Assembly: GCA_025935475.1 (NCBI GenBank)
Contig: JAICVE010000016.1
Location: forward strand, 1 to 15,986
Direction of reading: 5' to 3'
DNA: 15,986 nt
Origin: Nitrospira sp.
GTDB lineage: Bacteria > Nitrospirota > Nitrospiria > Nitrospirales > Nitrospiraceae
The notes beneath the pieces are model-generated. The model made no database searches. It was not told the origin of the DNA and saw only the letters and a list, made by a program, of their open reading frames with translations. Made by a program: the position numbers and the translations under genes. Positions 6,712-14,075 of the stretch are shown here, piece after piece (positions within the stretch are counted from its first letter, which is position 1; each line of letters opens with the position of its first letter).

Positions 6712-7302
6712 ATGAGAAAATTCATCTTCGTGCTGTCAATGATCGCACTGGGTAGTGGACTCATGGGCGGCCTCCCCGTACAAGCGGAACAGGAAGGACT
6801 TCTCGTGGCAGCCAAGACGACCAGTCTGTATGACTTCACGATGGACGACATCGACGGCCAGCCGGTCAATCTCGGCGCCTATAAAGGCAAGGTGCTGTTG
6901 CTGGTGAACACCGCGAGCCTGTGCGGGAACACGCCTCAATATTCGGATCTTGAGCGGGTCTATGAGCAGTTTCACGAACAGGGCTTCGAAGTGCTGGCAT
7001 TTCCCGCCAACAATTTCGGCCAGCAGGAGCCTGGCAGCAACGCCGAGATCAAAGGCTTCTGCCTGACGAAGTACAGCGTGAGCTTTCCCCTGTTCAGCAA
7101 AATCAGCGTGAAAGGATCAGACAAGCACCCGCTCTATCAGTATCTAACGGAACAGAGCCCATTCCCGGGCGAAGTGGAATGGAATTTCCAGAAATACCTG
7201 GTCGACCGGTCCGGTCGGGTGGTGGGACGTTTTCATCATCGCACCAAGCCTCTCTCTCCTGAAGTTGTGAACGAGATCGAGCGGGTGCTCGCGGCGAAAT
7301 AA
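6712..7302 (+). CDS. Exported glutathione peroxidase (thioredoxin-type, cysteine form)
   Basis: This 196-residue protein reduces hydrogen peroxide or lipid hydroperoxides. The catalytic residues are C71 (TASLCGNT), Q105 (FGQQEPG), W157 and N158 (EWNFQKY). C117 (GFCLTKY) lies 46 residues after C71, the spacing of the resolving cysteine in thioredoxin-dependent enzymes such as yeast Gpx3, so thioredoxin or a similar reductant is more likely than glutathione. The usual FPCNQF motif reads FPANNF here. The start at 6712 has GGGAGG at 6701-6706 and opens a signal peptide (FIFVLSMIALGSG, cut after VQA at about 25), so the enzyme probably acts in the periplasm, which is less common for this family. 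An earlier in-frame start would lie inside htpX and bury the signal peptide. It follows htpX by 19 bases. Confidence 0.93.
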   Translation: MRKFIFVLSMIALGSGLMGGLPVQAEQEGLLVAAKTTSLYDFTMDDIDGQPVNLGAYKGKVLLLVNTASLCGNTPQYSDLERVYEQFHEQGFEVLAFPANNFGQQEPGSNAEIKGFCLTKYSVSFPLFSKISVKGSDKHPLYQYLTEQSPFPGEVEWNFQKYLVDRSGRVVGRFHHRTKPLSPEVVNEIERVLAAK

Positions 7303-7308
7303 CCGCGC

Positions 7309-7593
7309 CTAGGTTCTTCGGTAGAAGGCGATGTGCTCGCGGTACTCTTGTATCGCCGCGCCGAGCGCCGCGGCGCCTCTCGGAATGTTCGCTTCCAGGG
7401 TGTTCTCGATCCCTTCATCGTCAATCTCGACGTCATACCGGTCCTGGACGTTCGTCCGCACCGGTCCCGCGGTGACGTCGCGGGGCATGAAAATCTCTTT
7501 CCATACTTCCTTTTCGACGAGACAGACGTCTCTGAACCGTTCGTAGAGCAAGGTGAGTTTGTCCGGGTCAGTCACTCGGATTCGTGCGCCCAT
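7309..7593 (-). CDS. Hypothetical 94-residue cytosolic protein
   Basis: I do not recognise this protein. It has no signal peptide, no membrane segment and one cysteine (in RDVCLVEKE). The sequence is mixed and charged, with a probable alpha/beta fold: RIRVTDPDKL at the start, YDVEIDDEGIENTLEANIP in the middle, and a helical end AAIQEYREHIAFYRRT. The ATG at 7593 was chosen because AAAGGA lies about 5 bases upstream; an in-frame start 35 codons earlier would run into the neighbouring gene. It begins 25 bases after the exported-protein gene on the same strand and is probably co-transcribed with it. It ends only 6 bases from the stop of the peroxidase gene on the opposite strand. Confidence 0.7.
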   Translation of the reverse strand: MGARIRVTDPDKLTLLYERFRDVCLVEKEVWKEIFMPRDVTAGPVRTNVQDRYDVEIDDEGIENTLEANIPRGAAALGAAIQEYREHIAFYRRT

Positions 7594-7618
7594 GTGTGTC
7601 CTTTTGTGCGGGAAGCAA

Positions 7619-8257
7619 TTACTTTTGCGCGGAAGATGGTGCAGGAGGAACAGAGTCGACGATGGAAAACCGCATGGTCCCCACTTGATTCGCCGCATGG
7701 AACGGTTGCTGTCCCAGCGGTGTGATGAAGATTTTGACTTGGTACTTCCCGACCGGCCACTTCTCGTCTTTCCGTTTCAGTTCGAGGAAACCATACCGTT
7801 CATGACCGGGAACTTCAAGGCTGTCTTTTCCCATCGGCGTGTCGGGGAGCTTGCCTTCGGCGGCCTCACGGAACCACTGGGCACTGAACTGGGCAGGATC
7901 TTCGAGCGGCGCCACTTCGAACACGATATAAATGGCGGGCGTGTCGGGCGTAAATACTGAAGTAGGCTCGATGGGCTTGAGTCTCGGATCTTGCGTGTAC
8001 CAGCCTTTGCGTCCAAAACTGTCCCACTCAACGTCATAACCCTTCGCCATCTTAATCCAGGTAAAGAGCGATTGCGGGATGCCTTTTTTCTGCTCGTCGA
8101 AGGAAGGGCTTTGGGTGGGATCAATTTCGGTGGTCGATTGTTCCTTGGGGGCAACCAAGTCTCTCGCGTCGGCTTCCCAGACAACGCCGCCCAACAGGCT
8201 GACGATTCCGACCAGACACCCGAGCGGCAATCGTGAGGGTCTTCCAGCGATGTTCAT
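7619..8257 (-). CDS. Exported protein of unknown function
   Basis: This 212-residue protein begins with a signal peptide (LPLGCLVGIVSLLGGVVW, probable cut after EADA at about 31) and should be periplasmic. I do not recognise the mature part. It has an acidic and proline-containing N-terminal section, then a probable beta-rich domain (AIYIVFEVAPL, RYGFLELKR, VGKYQVKIFITPLG, TMRFSIVDS) like a small Ig-type or C2-like sandwich, and a proline-rich tail. The ATG at 8257 is preferred because it opens the signal peptide. AAGGAGG stands about 13 bases before it, which is long, so an in-frame GTG at 8287 remains possible. It is followed by the 94-residue gene. Confidence 0.75.
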   Translation of the reverse strand: MNIAGRPSRLPLGCLVGIVSLLGGVVWEADARDLVAPKEQSTTEIDPTQSPSFDEQKKGIPQSLFTWIKMAKGYDVEWDSFGRKGWYTQDPRLKPIEPTSVFTPDTPAIYIVFEVAPLEDPAQFSAQWFREAAEGKLPDTPMGKDSLEVPGHERYGFLELKRKDEKWPVGKYQVKIFITPLGQQPFHAANQVGTMRFSIVDSVPPAPSSAQK

Positions 8258-8301
8258 GTGAACCCCACTACCTCCTTCATTCAACACCTATTTCATACCA
8301 G

Positions 8302-8338
8302 ACGCAAGCTGTCTGTGATAGGTTGAGCCACGCAAGCT
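8302..8338. repeat. Pair of 9-bp direct repeats in a divergent intergenic region
   Basis: ACGCAAGCT occurs at 8302-8310 and again at 8330-8338, 28 bases start to start. They lie between the divergent exported-protein gene and the MFS transporter gene, where a regulator could act on both. The region also has a possible extended -10 (TGGTATGAA) on the minus strand. The copies are short, so chance cannot be excluded. Confidence 0.35.
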
Positions 8339-8359
8339 TTTTGCCATACGTCGGGCACA

Positions 8360-9724
8360 ATGAGTCTTCCGAAGTCCATCGAACAAGACCTCAGAGAACC
8401 AAGCCGCCACTACGGCATTCGGGATGGCGCCTGTCAGGCCGTTACCCAAGGCAGCGGGGAACAATATCTTTCCGCCTTTGCTCTCCTGCTGGGGGCAAGC
8501 CCGTTTCAGTTGAGCGTCCTTTCTGCCCTTCCCCAACTGATCGGAACCGGCGCTCAATTGGCATCGGTCAAGCTGCTCCGATGGTTTCCGGACCGCAAAG
8601 CACTCATCCGTGCCGGCACTGCGGGCCAAGCGCTGTCCTGGCTACCGATTCTGTTACTGCCGCTCCTGTTTCCTGATTTCGGGCCGTTGCTGCTCATCCT
8701 GGGCACGACCGTGTACTTCGCCTGTAATCAGTTTACGACGCCCACCTGGAATAGTTTCATCGCAGACCACCTGGATGAGCACGAGCGAGGCGCGTACTTC
8801 GCCCGGAGGGCGATGGTCATGGCGAGCCTCAGCTTCGCCGCGCTCTGCGTGGCAGGTTGGCTGCTCAGTCTTTGGCAGGATCACGCATTCTCCTGGATGG
8901 GATTCGCCTTGATCTTCGCCATCGCCGGTGCGGCGCGATGGATCTCGGCCGTTACCCTGGCGAAGGTCGAAGACATTCATGCAACACCGTCTCTCGATAC
9001 CTCACCCAGTTTCCGCCGGTTCCTGGCCGGCACGAGCGTCAGCTTTCGGCGCTTCCTGCTGTTCTCCGGAGCGATGCACGCCGCCGTGTTGATTGCCGGA
9101 CCGTTTTTTGTGCTCTACATGCTGCGGGATCTTCACCTGGCTTATTGGGGATATGGCTCCTGGCTGGCCGCAGGGATTCTTGGACAACTCCTCACGTTAC
9201 GGGCGTGGGGCCGATTCGCCGATCGATTCGGAAACAAAGCCCTTCTCACAGTCACCGGTTTCATGGTCCCTTTTCTTCCCATGCTGTATCTCGCAGGAAC
9301 CCACCTCCTGTTCTTGCTGTTCGTCAATTTCCTGGGCGGCGTGACCTGGGGCGGGCTGGCCTTGGGCCTTCAGAACTATGTGTTTGACGCCGTGCGGCCT
9401 GAGGATCGAGCGAAAGCGGTTGCCACCTATAGCACCATCAATGCCTTAGGCTGGTGTCTCGGCGCCTTTATGGGAAGCTGGTTAGTGCATGCCCTGCCGT
9501 CAGAGATCATCATCGGACAGTACTCTCTCGTGTTGGCCTCAAACCTTCCCCTCGTATTTTTTGTATCGGGGCTGTTGCGACTGGCGGTTTCAGGGAGTTT
9601 TCTGAGGAGCTTTCATGAGGCGAGGGCCGTGGAGCAGGCGCCATTCACGCAGCTCGTGTGGGAACTGCCTTTACTCAAACCTCTCGGCCAGTTGCTGGTG
9701 AGTCCGCTCCGAGCCAGTAAATAG
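8360..9724 (+). CDS. Major facilitator superfamily transporter
   Basis: This 454-residue inner-membrane protein has about twelve hydrophobic segments in two halves, as expected for an MFS transporter. The motif-A-type loop GRFADRFGNKALL (about 284-296) is in the second half, and a weaker counterpart, RWFPDRKALIRAG, lies in the first. The N-terminal 30 residues and the stretch around 205-235 (KVEDIHATPSLD and SPSFRRFLAG) look cytosolic. The substrate cannot be told from sequence; the family includes drug exporters, sugar carriers and peptide carriers. The ATG at 8360 has only a weak upstream GGG, and no better start is apparent. It is divergent from the exported-protein gene and convergent with the small lipoprotein gene, whose stop is 13 bases away, so it is probably a single-gene transcript. 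Confidence 0.88.
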   Translation: MSLPKSIEQDLREPSRHYGIRDGACQAVTQGSGEQYLSAFALLLGASPFQLSVLSALPQLIGTGAQLASVKLLRWFPDRKALIRAGTAGQALSWLPILLLPLLFPDFGPLLLILGTTVYFACNQFTTPTWNSFIADHLDEHERGAYFARRAMVMASLSFAALCVAGWLLSLWQDHAFSWMGFALIFAIAGAARWISAVTLAKVEDIHATPSLDTSPSFRRFLAGTSVSFRRFLLFSGAMHAAVLIAGPFFVLYMLRDLHLAYWGYGSWLAAGILGQLLTLRAWGRFADRFGNKALLTVTGFMVPFLPMLYLAGTHLLFLLFVNFLGGVTWGGLALGLQNYVFDAVRPEDRAKAVATYSTINALGWCLGAFMGSWLVHALPSEIIIGQYSLVLASNLPLVFFVSGLLRLAVSGSFLRSFHEARAVEQAPFTQLVWELPLLKPLGQLLVSPLRASK

Positions 9725-9737
9725 CCAGATGCCGAGT

Positions 9738-9947
9738 CTACCGCGGCGACGCGGGCTGAGCGCCCCGTTCCCGCTCTTCCTGCTTGAGCTTGTCGAAGTT
9801 CTGGTCCGCATGGCCCCGGACCTGGTCGGGCGTCGGTTGCGCCATGGGTTTGGGCTCATGGCTGGAACATGCTGCGAGGATGAGAAAGGCTGTCGCCCCC
9901 AGCACGATGCCAGTGGCTCTCTCCATGTGTTTCCGCTGAACAGTCAT
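9738..9947 (-). CDS. Small lipoprotein of unknown function
   Basis: This 69-residue protein is mostly a lipoprotein signal peptide (GIVLGATAFLILAAC, lipidated C27 in LAAC) followed by a short, charged, proline-containing tail (KPMAQPTPDQV, LKQEERERGAQP). It would be anchored to the membrane on its periplasmic side. The ATG at 9947 is well supported by AGGAG about 5 bases upstream; earlier in-frame starts give a non-secretory N-terminus. It faces the MFS gene tail to tail. Function is unknown. Confidence 0.75.
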   Translation of the reverse strand: MTVQRKHMERATGIVLGATAFLILAACSSHEPKPMAQPTPDQVRGHADQNFDKLKQEERERGAQPASPR

Positions 9948-9984
9948 ACGCGCTCCTCCCTCCAACACCGCTGCCGCTTGCCGC

Positions 9985-10013
9985 ATCATACTCTCCCTTC
10001 CGGAGCAAAACCA
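9985..10013 (-). promoter_or_regulatory. Possible promoter of the small lipoprotein gene
   Basis: On the minus strand a good -10 box TATGAT (9985-9990) lies 17 bases from a weak -35 TGGTTT (10008-10013). The distance to the lipoprotein start is about 40 bases. The weak -35 box keeps confidence low. Confidence 0.3.
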
Positions 10014-10027
10014 CCAGTATGGCTTGA

Positions 10028-10056
10028 TTGACTGCCGCGGAATGACGCGGTATCCT
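10028..10056 (+). promoter_or_regulatory. Promoter of the yqeY-like gene, with an inverted repeat in its spacer
   Basis: TTGACT (10028-10033) and TATCCT (10051-10056) are separated by exactly 17 bases, placing the transcription start near 10063 and the gene start 25 bases later. The spacer holds CCGCG (10035-10039) and CGCGG (10046-10050) around GAATGA, a short inverted repeat where a regulator could bind. Confidence 0.6.
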
Positions 10057-10087
10057 CGCAGCAACTTCCGAAAGTGCCGAGATTTCC

Positions 10088-10534
10088 ATGTCATTGCGCG
10101 ACCGCCTCACCGAAGATCTGAAGCTGGCCATGAAGGCGCGCGATCAGTTGCGGATGGATGTCATCCGCATGATCAAGGCCGCCGTGCTCAACAAAGAAGT
10201 CGAGATGAAAAAAGATCTCGACGATGCGGAAATGAGCCGCATCATGACCACCATGATCAAACAACGCAAGGAGTCGGTCGAACAGTTTGAAAAAGGCCAG
10301 CGTGCCGAACTTGCCGCAAAAGAGCGGCAGGAAATTTCCATCATCGAAGCCTACCTTCCAAAGGCCATTTCACCAGACGAGCTCGACCGGACGGTGGATG
10401 CCGTGATCCGCGAGTCCGGCGCGACTTCCGCCAAAGACATGGGTGCTGTCATGAAAGCCGTGATGGCTCGGCTTGCCGGCCAACCGGTCGACGGCAAACA
10501 CGTCAGCGACCTCGTGCGCTCTAAGCTGAAATAG
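10088..10534 (+). CDS. yqeY: GatB/YqeY domain protein
   Basis: This 148-residue cytosolic protein matches the YqeY family, which resembles the tRNA-binding tail domain of the GatB amidotransferase subunit. The typical features are visible: the N-terminal helix LTEDLKLAMKARD followed by MDVIRMIKAAVLNKEVE, the IIEAYLP motif near residue 86, and the C-terminal MGAVMKAVMARLAGQPVDG, where the family has a conserved glycine and a VSDLVRSKL end. The role is unsettled; an association with tRNA-dependent amidation or RNA binding is inferred from the GatB likeness. The ATG at 10088 has only a weak ribosome site, but it is the only start that includes the conserved N-terminus. The gene is often found beside rpsU or dnaG; neither is in this window. 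Confidence 0.92.
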   Translation: MSLRDRLTEDLKLAMKARDQLRMDVIRMIKAAVLNKEVEMKKDLDDAEMSRIMTTMIKQRKESVEQFEKGQRAELAAKERQEISIIEAYLPKAISPDELDRTVDAVIRESGATSAKDMGAVMKAVMARLAGQPVDGKHVSDLVRSKLK

Positions 10535-10609
10535 CCCGTCACGCTCGTCTGATATACTTGAATCCGAACTGTGGCGGGCACTGGAGTTAGGAGCGTACGT
10601 AGGACTTTC

Positions 10610-11248
10610 GTGAGCATTCTCATTGTTGATGATTCCCCGGACCAGCAGGCGCTTCTCCGCTCGATCCTCGGCAAAGCAGGCCATGCCGATGTGCTCAGCG
10701 CCGATTCCGCCAGAGCTGCCGCGCATGTCCTGAACCTGGACGGTAATTCGGCCACGCAGAACATCGATCTCATTCTGATGGATGTCCTGATGCCGGACCA
10801 GGACGGGGTCGAAACCTGCCGCCAAATTAAACGCTGCGCCCACCTCGAGGACATTCCGATCATCATGGTGACGGCCAAGGCCGATTTGAGCAATCTTCAG
10901 GAGGCCTTTGCCGCAGGCGCCATGGATTTCATCAGCAAGCCGGTCAATAGCATCGAACTGTTGGCGCGGGTCGCCTCGGCGTTGCTCTTGAAGCAAGAAA
11001 TGGATCGGCGCAAGAATCGTGAACTCGACCTACACCGGAGCAATGAGGAACTCCAGAAGGCCCTGAAAGAAGTGAAGTCTCTGCGCGGGCTGATTCCCAT
11101 CTGTGCTTCCTGCAAAAAGATTCGAAATGACGGAGGTTTCTGGCAGCAGTTGGAAGAGTATCTGGCCGAGCATTTGGACGCCGAATTCAGCCACGGCCTC
11201 TGTCAGCCTTGTATCAAAAAGCTTTATCCTGGTGTTTACCAGGATTAG
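10610..11248 (+). CDS. Response regulator with C-terminal zinc-ribbon output domain
   Basis: This 212-residue protein has a receiver domain (about 1-125) with D7-D8 (IVDDSPD), phosphoacceptor D58 (LILMDVLMP) and K110 (ISKPVN). A coiled-coil linker (about 127-155) leads to a C-terminal module with C165-x2-C168 (ICASCKKIR) and C198-x2-C201 (LCQPCIKKLYP), a putative zinc ribbon. Similar tails recur in signalling proteins of environmental bacteria, but I know of no defined activity. It has no DNA-binding helix-turn-helix, so the output may be protein interaction. The GTG at 10610 is chosen because AGGA lies 5 bases upstream and the N-terminus MSILIVDDSPD then matches the next gene exactly; a GTG at 10571 would add 13 odd residues. 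It opens the phosphorelay cluster. Confidence 0.88.
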   Translation: MSILIVDDSPDQQALLRSILGKAGHADVLSADSARAAAHVLNLDGNSATQNIDLILMDVLMPDQDGVETCRQIKRCAHLEDIPIIMVTAKADLSNLQEAFAAGAMDFISKPVNSIELLARVASALLLKQEMDRRKNRELDLHRSNEELQKALKEVKSLRGLIPICASCKKIRNDGGFWQQLEEYLAEHLDAEFSHGLCQPCIKKLYPGVYQD

Positions 11249-11304
11249 CTGTTACGATTTCTTCACTACTGCTTCATTTCAGCCAGGTCGAGGCGACGCC
11301 CCCA

Positions 11305-12309
11305 ATGAGTATACTGATCGTTGACGATTCTCCAGACGACCGGACCCTCCTTCAGTCAATCCTCACCGCTGCCGGTTATGAACACATTTTGGTCGCAGAT
11401 TCAGCCGTGACGGCGTTTCGGCTGCTGGGTCTCGACGGTGGGAAACAGGGCGCGGCGCGAGTCGATCTCATCCTCATGGACATCATCATGCCCGAGATGA
11501 ACGGTATCGAGGCATGCCGACAAATCAAGGCCGTCGAGCGATTCCGTGAAACGCCGATCATGATGGTGACGGTCAAAACGGATCCGGTCGATCTTCAACT
11601 GGCGTTTGCCGCCGGAGCCCTGGACTACATTGGGAAACCCGTTAATAAAATCGAACTGTTGACGCGCGTGCGATCCGTCCTGCGGCTCGTGCACGAGATC
11701 GAACGGCGTCGCGCCCGCGAGCAGGAATTGCTGGAGGTCATGCGCCAGCTGCAGGAAGCCAATCAAATGCTGTTGCGGCTGTCCTCCTTGGACGGGTTGA
11801 CCGGCATCACCAACCGTCGCCAATTCGACGATTTTTTGGAGCAGGAATGGCGGAGGGCCGTCCGTGAGTCGACGCCGCTCTCGCTCATCATGCTGGATAT
11901 CGATCGGTTCAAAGTCTACAACGACAGCAACGGGCATACGGCCGGAGACGAATGCCTGCGGCAAGTCGCCAATGCGATTTCCGGTGCCGTCAACCGTCCG
12001 GGAGACCTGGTGGCCCGCTATGGCGGGGACGAGTTTGTCGTGGTGCTTCCCGGCACGGCGACAGACGGCTCAGCGCAGGTTGCGGAATCGTTGAGGAAGC
12101 GGATCGAATCCCTCGACATCACCCATACCGAGGGCGACCACATCACGATCAGCGTCGGCTACGCCAGCACAATCCCAAGCAGGAGTGCCTCGCCGACTGA
12201 CTTGATCAAAGCGGCAGACCAGGCGTTGTATCAAGCCAAGCAAGAGGGCCGCAATCGAGCGAAGCAGGCCGGCATTCTCACCCTCGTTCCCCACTCAGAC
12301 GACGAGTAG
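11305..12309 (+). CDS. Response regulator with GGDEF domain (diguanylate cyclase)
   Basis: This 334-residue protein makes cyclic di-GMP from two GTP when its receiver is phosphorylated, in the manner of WspR or PleD. The receiver (about 1-125) has D7-D8, phosphoacceptor D59 (LILMDIIMP) and K111 (IGKPVN). A coiled-coil linker (about 130-160) leads to the GGDEF domain, with the active-site loop G240-G-D-E-F244 (RYGGDEF) intact. The inhibitory I-site is also intact: R231-P-G-D234, five residues before GGDEF, so product inhibition is expected. DGLTGITNRRQFD marks the domain start. The receiver closely resembles that of the preceding gene, so the two look like a duplication. The ATG at 11305 gives the same N-terminus as the neighbour; the ribosome site is weak. 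It lies 56 bases after the first regulator. Confidence 0.95.
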   Translation: MSILIVDDSPDDRTLLQSILTAAGYEHILVADSAVTAFRLLGLDGGKQGAARVDLILMDIIMPEMNGIEACRQIKAVERFRETPIMMVTVKTDPVDLQLAFAAGALDYIGKPVNKIELLTRVRSVLRLVHEIERRRAREQELLEVMRQLQEANQMLLRLSSLDGLTGITNRRQFDDFLEQEWRRAVRESTPLSLIMLDIDRFKVYNDSNGHTAGDECLRQVANAISGAVNRPGDLVARYGGDEFVVVLPGTATDGSAQVAESLRKRIESLDITHTEGDHITISVGYASTIPSRSASPTDLIKAADQALYQAKQEGRNRAKQAGILTLVPHSDDE

Positions 12310-12335
12310 CCGGGCCGCGCACTTGCGCACTATCC

Positions 12336-14075
12336 ATGCCGCAACGTCACGCGCCATCCCGGACCAAACTTGCCCGAAAGTCTCTTCCCCGTACACTGGC
12401 TCAAACCAAGCGCGCGTTGCGTCAGGAACGCGCCGCACGGCGGCGCGAAGCGGTGCAACATGCCGCCACAGAGCAGGCCCTGGTCGTCGCCAAGGAAGCG
12501 GCCGAAGTGGCCAGCAATGCCAAAACTGAGTTCCTGGCCACGATCAGCCATGAGATCCGCACGCCGATGAACGCGATTGTCGGGATGGCCGATCTGCTGT
12601 GGGATACTCAGCTGACTCCTGATCAGCGCAAATATCTGCGTATTTTTCGGCGGGCCGGCAGCAGTCTCCTCCAATTAATCAACGACATTCTTGACCTCTC
12701 CAAGGTGGAGGCCGGCCATATCGAACTCGAGTCGATCGAATTCGACCTGGGCGATCTCATCGAAAAAGCGATCGAAATTCTCGCGATGCGCGCGAATGAG
12801 AAAGGGTTGGAACTGGCATGTCATCTCGCGCCCGATGTCCCCTGCGCGCTGACCGGCGATCCAAATCGTCTTCACCAGATTCTGGTCAATCTCATCAGCA
12901 ATGCGATCAAGTTCACGGACAAGGGGTCCGTCATCCTTGAAGTGACGAATGACGCGGCACAGGGAAGACCGGGCGCCATTCATTTCATAGTCAGGGACAC
13001 CGGTATGGGTATCGCGCAGGACAAGCTGTCCTCGATTTTCGAGCCCTTCACGCAAGCCGATGCGTCGATTGCCAGACGCTACGGCGGTACGGGGCTCGGC
13101 CTGACGATCAGCAGGCAGCTGGCGGAGTTGATGCAGGGCAGGATTTGGGCCGAGAGCATTGTGGGCGAAGGCAGTACATTTCATTGTGCGGTACGACTCG
13201 GTATCAAAGTTGGCGCGAAGATGCCCTGCCTGCCGCGCTCGATCGATCTCCATGGTCTCCGGTCCTTGGCGGTCGACGATCATCCCATTAATCGCAAGAT
13301 CCTGGTCGAAACCCTGTCGTCTTGGAACGCGCATGTCGCGGCAGTCGGCGACGGACATCAGGCGGTCACCGCATTGAGGCAGGCAGCCGAGTCGTCGCAT
13401 CCCTACGGCCTACTGCTCATCGATTGCCGTATGCCGGGCATGGATGGATTTCAGGTCGTGGATGCGATTCGGCGCTCCGACCTGGCTGCAGGATTGACCA
13501 TCATCATGATGGCATCGGACCACTGGGCCGACGACATTGCCCGCACCTACGACTTGGGGTTGAACGGGTACCTGACCAAACCTATACGCCGCTCCGATCT
13601 CCTGCAAACTCTGAGTATCGCCATGGATCGCGCCCGCGGTGTGCCCGTGACTTCGCCATTGAGCCGGACGCCCCTGCCTGTGGCCACAAGGCCGCTCCAG
13701 ATTCTGCTTGTGGAGGATTCTCCCGACAATCAGGTCTTGGTCCAATCCTATCTAAAGTCCACGCCGTATCAGGTGGATGTGGCTGAACATGGCGGCGTTG
13801 CGGTCGAACAATTCAAACAGGGACACTATGACGTCATCCTCATGGATATGAACATGCCGGTCATGGACGGTTACGAGGCGACGCGAGCCATTCGCGCATG
13901 GGAGCACGAACAGGATTTGGCCGAGACCCAAATCATTGCTTTGACCGCGCTCGCGCTAAAGGAAGAAGGCGATAAAATTCTCGACGCCGGCTGCAATGCG
14001 CACCTGACCAAGCCGATCAAGCGGCAGACATTGCTCGAAGTACTTCACGCCTGCGAAGGATACCGACGAACATGA
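12336..14075 (+). CDS. Hybrid histidine kinase with two receiver domains and no sensor domain
   Basis: This 579-residue protein is a cytosolic hybrid kinase. After a basic N-terminus and a coiled coil (about 20-60, LRQERAARRREA) comes HisKA with H72 (SHEIRTP). The HATPase domain follows with N189 (NLISNAIKF), DTGMGI, and the lid GGTGLGL. Receiver 1 (about 310-425) has DD (AVDDHP), D363 (LLIDCRMPGMDG) and K415 (LTKPI). Receiver 2 (about 453-575) has ED (LVEDSPDN), D504 (ILMDMNMPVMDG) and K559 (LTKPI). Both receivers look active. No membrane segment, PAS or GAF domain precedes the kinase, so its input must come from a partner or from the receivers. The ATG at 12336 lacks a clear ribosome site; it lies 26 bases after the diguanylate cyclase. 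Its stop overlaps the start of the Hpt gene, so the two are probably co-translated. Confidence 0.95.
   Translation: MPQRHAPSRTKLARKSLPRTLAQTKRALRQERAARRREAVQHAATEQALVVAKEAAEVASNAKTEFLATISHEIRTPMNAIVGMADLLWDTQLTPDQRKYLRIFRRAGSSLLQLINDILDLSKVEAGHIELESIEFDLGDLIEKAIEILAMRANEKGLELACHLAPDVPCALTGDPNRLHQILVNLISNAIKFTDKGSVILEVTNDAAQGRPGAIHFIVRDTGMGIAQDKLSSIFEPFTQADASIARRYGGTGLGLTISRQLAELMQGRIWAESIVGEGSTFHCAVRLGIKVGAKMPCLPRSIDLHGLRSLAVDDHPINRKILVETLSSWNAHVAAVGDGHQAVTALRQAAESSHPYGLLLIDCRMPGMDGFQVVDAIRRSDLAAGLTIIMMASDHWADDIARTYDLGLNGYLTKPIRRSDLLQTLSIAMDRARGVPVTSPLSRTPLPVATRPLQILLVEDSPDNQVLVQSYLKSTPYQVDVAEHGGVAVEQFKQGHYDVILMDMNMPVMDGYEATRAIRAWEHEQDLAETQIIALTALALKEEGDKILDAGCNAHLTKPIKRQTLLEVLHACEGYRRT

Noticed and set aside
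7365..7376. Perfect palindrome GCGCCGCGGCGC
   Set aside because: It lies within the coding sequence of the 94-residue gene and is explained by alanine and arginine codons.
9741..9754. Small stem CCGCG/CGCGG between convergent MFS and lipoprotein genes
   Set aside because: Five base pairs inside the end of the lipoprotein gene, without a T-run; too weak.
10370..10996. Minus-strand open frame of 208 codons
   Set aside because: It spans the end of the yqeY-like gene and the receiver of the first regulator on the other strand; both are firm genes.
12675..13400. Minus-strand open frame of 241 codons
   Set aside because: It is fully opposite the hybrid kinase, whose HATPase and receiver motifs are intact; the antisense product has no recognisable domain.
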